Assembly: GCA_032717465.1 (NCBI GenBank)
Contig: CM064715.1
Location: 40,024,159 to 40,088,158, forward strand
Source of the DNA: Coenobita brevimanus
Taxonomy: Eukaryota; Arthropoda; Malacostraca; Decapoda; Coenobitidae
Reading direction: 5' to 3'
DNA: 64,000 nt
How positions within the stretch are numbered: the stretch's first letter is position 1; each line of letters begins with the position of its first letter. Shown here piece after piece: positions 61,361-64,000 of the stretch. A program made the translations under genes and the position numbers. A model generated the notes under the pieces. The model was not told the DNA's origin. It ran no database searches and worked only from the letters and a program-made list of their open reading frames with translations.

Positions 61361-62069
61361 CTTTTGTCTGAAGTACAGGATAGGTGCATGGGACAGGAAG
61401 TTCGATTTTTTTTTAGCTGTTTATTTTTTACTGTAGTTTCTGAATAGTCACTTTAGGAGTTGAGTGGAGAAACAGGAGGACAGATGAAGTTCGGGAGCGT
61501 TGTGGTGTTCATGCTGAAATGTTAGAAGTACCCTAGATGATTTGGCCATGTGGGGAAAAAAAATAACAGTGACTGCGGGAGTGTACGTGAGGTAAAGCGT
61601 CGGGATGGATAGGTAGCCTAGATGAACGATGGTGTACAAAAGGGTAAGGGCTATTTGCTGTCTCATTTAGCCAGTTAGCGGTGTGCACCCTCCTTTCATC
61701 GTCGTTACGCATATAATATCTATCAGTAAATGTTTCATCTCAGCCCAAAAGTACGAGTACTAAACGGTTCATGAAAGGTTAGCTTAATCAAGAGAGAAAG
61801 TTGGGTGTGGGGGTTGAGACTGACCCATTCTTGTGATCCAGATTCGAAGTTAAACTCTTTTGTAATGGTTTCCTTTATTGATGAAGATGTATCTGTCAGT
61901 TACTTTTAGGGTGAAGAGATAACGTAATGAATTCGGAACGGTCACCCAATAATAGCCTATGATGTAGTTAATACTTTTACAGTAGCTGTACCTAGTATCG
62001 GCTACCACTAACAATAGCAACCATCCTCAACAAAATCAGTATTAGCCTTTGGTAACCGTATAACCAAAC
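61361..62069. other. No gene recognised
   Basis: AT-rich unassigned sequence. Confidence 0.5.
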
Positions 62070-62196
62070 CATACGTGCTCCCTACGTGTCAACAAGTGAG
62101 TTGGTGGAGGGTTAGTGCCCCTCCCCATAAAACAAATAACTCAAGAGTCAAATGGCCACCCCTTGCGGGATTGTGACGTCTGGCGGCAGATAGATA
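62070..62196 (-). mobile_element. Interspersed repeat, 5' fragment of family 47826
   Basis: The reverse complement begins CTATCTATCTGCCGCCAGACG and runs through GGGGAGGGGCACTAACCC to the GTAGGGAGCACGTATGG segment, where it stops. Only the 5' third of the element is present. Confidence 0.8.
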
Positions 62197-62815
62197 GAAT
62201 GTCGACCAGCTTGCCTACTCTGCTTCCATCCACGTAGATTCAAGCTTAACCCCTTGAACCCCATGGCGTACTTTGTGGTTTATGCTTGGTATATTCAGAC
62301 GATTTTATTCACCTTAGGGAGGGTTTTCCGAATTAGCGAGGTTAGGTATAGTCTTCAGCAACCCTTCCACTAGGAGATCTCCCCACAGCTGAACACATTT
62401 GTCTGGAAATAGCAAGAACATTACAAAATATACTCATCACGTTAAAGGAGGCAAATCATCTTCAGGTAGTTTACAACTCATTTTCACGGTACCACCAGTA
62501 AAATGTATTCAGCACTCCCACTTGCGCCCAGCCACCGTTCGGTCCTTTATGAGCTCCCTCCCACCCATAGAATCCCTTTGGCAAAACCTCTAGCTCTGTC
62601 AGGGGCGATTCACAAAGAAACTTAGGATCGGTTTTTTGTCGTAAAGAAGATGTATTTTTGCAAAGGGGACAGAAAGGATAGTGCAGAATCCTACAATGTC
62701 TCTTGAGCTTCCTGTAAAATTATATCTAAATTATGAGAGGTGAGTTATGGTGTCATCTTCTTATTTTCAGTCCGGCGCTCAAAATATCACCCCGGGGCGT
62801 AAAGAGATTGTAGAA
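62197..62815. other. No gene recognised; two dispersed-module copies
   Basis: Module copies at 62296-62313 (forward) and 62387-62406 (reverse) face each other across about 75 bp. Confidence 0.55.
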
Positions 62816-63235
62816 GTTTGCGAAAAGGATGCGATCTTTCCAGTACTCGTTCGTGCCTAGGTCAGCTTCGTTCGTGAGAACCGTAAATCTGTATTGTTGT
62901 AAGAGAGGATCATTTTCTTGACTCCAGCGATAATACTGCTTCATAATTTATCCAAAGACATGTGTGTGACGGGGGTTGCATAGACAGGCAGAAACGACGT
63001 GATCTGTACTTATGCAGGTCAGCGCCTCTCTTAGGTACCGCAAATAGCAGTTCTTGAGGATTATTTTCTTGAGAGATTCCAGCGATAATAAGGCTCCACA
63101 ACCTAACCAGGGGTGCGTGCGAAATGAGGGCATAGAGTCCTTGTATCGGTACCGTACGCGAAAAGGTGTCATTTTTGCGTACATAGGTCACCATCTTTCC
63201 TGACTACCGTATATCTCTGCAACAGTACTTAAGTT
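62816..63235. repeat. Decayed tandem repeat of about 160-170 bp
   Basis: Three diverged units share GGTCA(G/C)C, then ACCGTA(A/T)AT, then TTTTCTTGA...CCAGCGATAATA. They start near 62860, 63017 and 63186; the last is partial. Confidence 0.65.
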
Positions 63236-64000
63236 TTGTTTACAATCTCGGGTCGATGGCACGGTGCTTCCAGATTACTGTAGTTAGCTCTCCGTACTCA
63301 TTGCCTCCTTATGGTGTATTGCAGCTGCGTTATTACCAGGAGTTGTGTGTATCAGCCAGGAACTACGAATTGCAAAATGAGCACCAGTGAAAAATAACAC
63401 CATCACCCAGTCCATAATGTTCCCATCGATAAAGATGAGGTGAAGTAAAATATAGAAATAGAAAAGGAGGAGGAGGAGGAGGAAGCATGCCTAGTGAAAT
63501 GGATCAAAGAGTCATTTACACATCACTCAAGCCTTTGGAATCCTGGCTCCTCTTTGCAAGCATCATGGTCTGCGAATATCCTTTCCTCCCCAAATGCCTG
63601 ACATGCACCTGTCGGTTGTTATTACACAGACTACCAAGTTCAAACCAGGAGTGCCAAACTTTTGTCATGCGATTCTTATTTACTCACTTCGATCTATTGT
63701 CAGTTTCTTAGTCATTAACTTTCATACCTCATCTTTTCAAGCACAGAGTGTTAAATTATGGCAACTTATGGAAACATAAAAACACAATATAATTTCCATT
63801 ATATTATTGGAAACTAGATAATTATAGTTCACTCACTCTAAACTGGCCCAGGTTTTCATCGTTTTGCAGCTTATTTCACGTAGTCCTGTGGCAGAAAAAA
63901 AAAAAATGTGGCTCTACATCCTTTATGTAGCATTTCTTGTGACTTGCATCATAGTCTGTTGCTACTCTTTTGTTTAGAACCCAGCGTTAGTGATGATGGG
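63236..64000. other. No gene recognised
   Basis: Unassigned sequence with a short GGA run at 63466-63484 and an A run near 63895-63905. Confidence 0.5.

Noticed and set aside
61059..61447. Open frames of 93-125 codons in the GC-rich segment
   Set aside because: No recognised domain and no consistent splice borders; left as an unknown segment.

Overview
The window is eukaryotic, arthropod nuclear DNA, most likely from a decapod crustacean. The reasons are inference: one gene with large GT-AG introns, an intact metazoan tRNA-Gly(UCC) gene, several clades of non-LTR retrotransposon, hAT-type MITEs, tRNA-derived SINEs, and an extreme load of pure microsatellites (a 2.7 kb CA array and a 1.1 kb GT array) of the kind known from crab and shrimp genomes. 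Nothing bacterial, plasmid-like or CRISPR-like is present. The only host protein gene I can support runs left to right from 26351 (possibly 24639) to 33449, with a long AT-rich 3' region to about 36260. Its five clear exons are all in phase 0 and join to the C-terminal 581 residues of a protein with two fibronectin type III domains, a Ser/Thr/Pro stalk, one transmembrane helix and a His-rich cytoplasmic tail. The first domain and the Cys residues before it look most like anosmin-1 (Kal1), the heparan-sulfate-binding neuronal guidance and adhesion protein; its 5' exons are not in view or not recognisable. Layout: 0.7-4.0 kb, a nearly complete minus-strand LINE (endonuclease plus reverse transcriptase) split by one in-frame stop; 4.0-6.4 kb, polypyrimidine/polypurine tracts; 6.5-7.0 kb, a 17-bp minisatellite; 7.7-10.1 kb, cryptic trinucleotide repeats; 11.4-14.6 kb, pyrimidine-rich minisatellites; 14.6-16.8 kb, compound microsatellites, a purine tract and a hAT MITE; 17-22 kb, mostly unassigned sequence with microsatellites; 22.3-23.4 kb, a tandem and partly palindromic tRNA-derived array; 24.6-36.3 kb, the Kal1-like gene, whose last intron holds a SINE, an array of AGGTCA half-sites, a composite repeat and a truncated second LINE copy; 36.6-37.7 kb, the GT array; 38.9-45.9 kb, a SINE, three hAT MITEs and a long-armed foldback element; 46.1-48.9 kb, two LINE 3' fragments, one with a nested insertion; 51.1 kb, the tRNA-Gly gene; 52.2-54.9 kb, the CA array; 58.4-59.7 kb, a 29/32-bp purine minisatellite; 60-64 kb, unassigned sequence with repeat fragments. 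The mobile elements are tied to the simple repeats: most LINE, SINE and MITE ends lie in or beside microsatellites. A dispersed module of about 75 bp with the core CCAGACGATTTTATTCAGCT recurs about 15 times in both orientations. All calls were made by reading the sequence; no database search was run.
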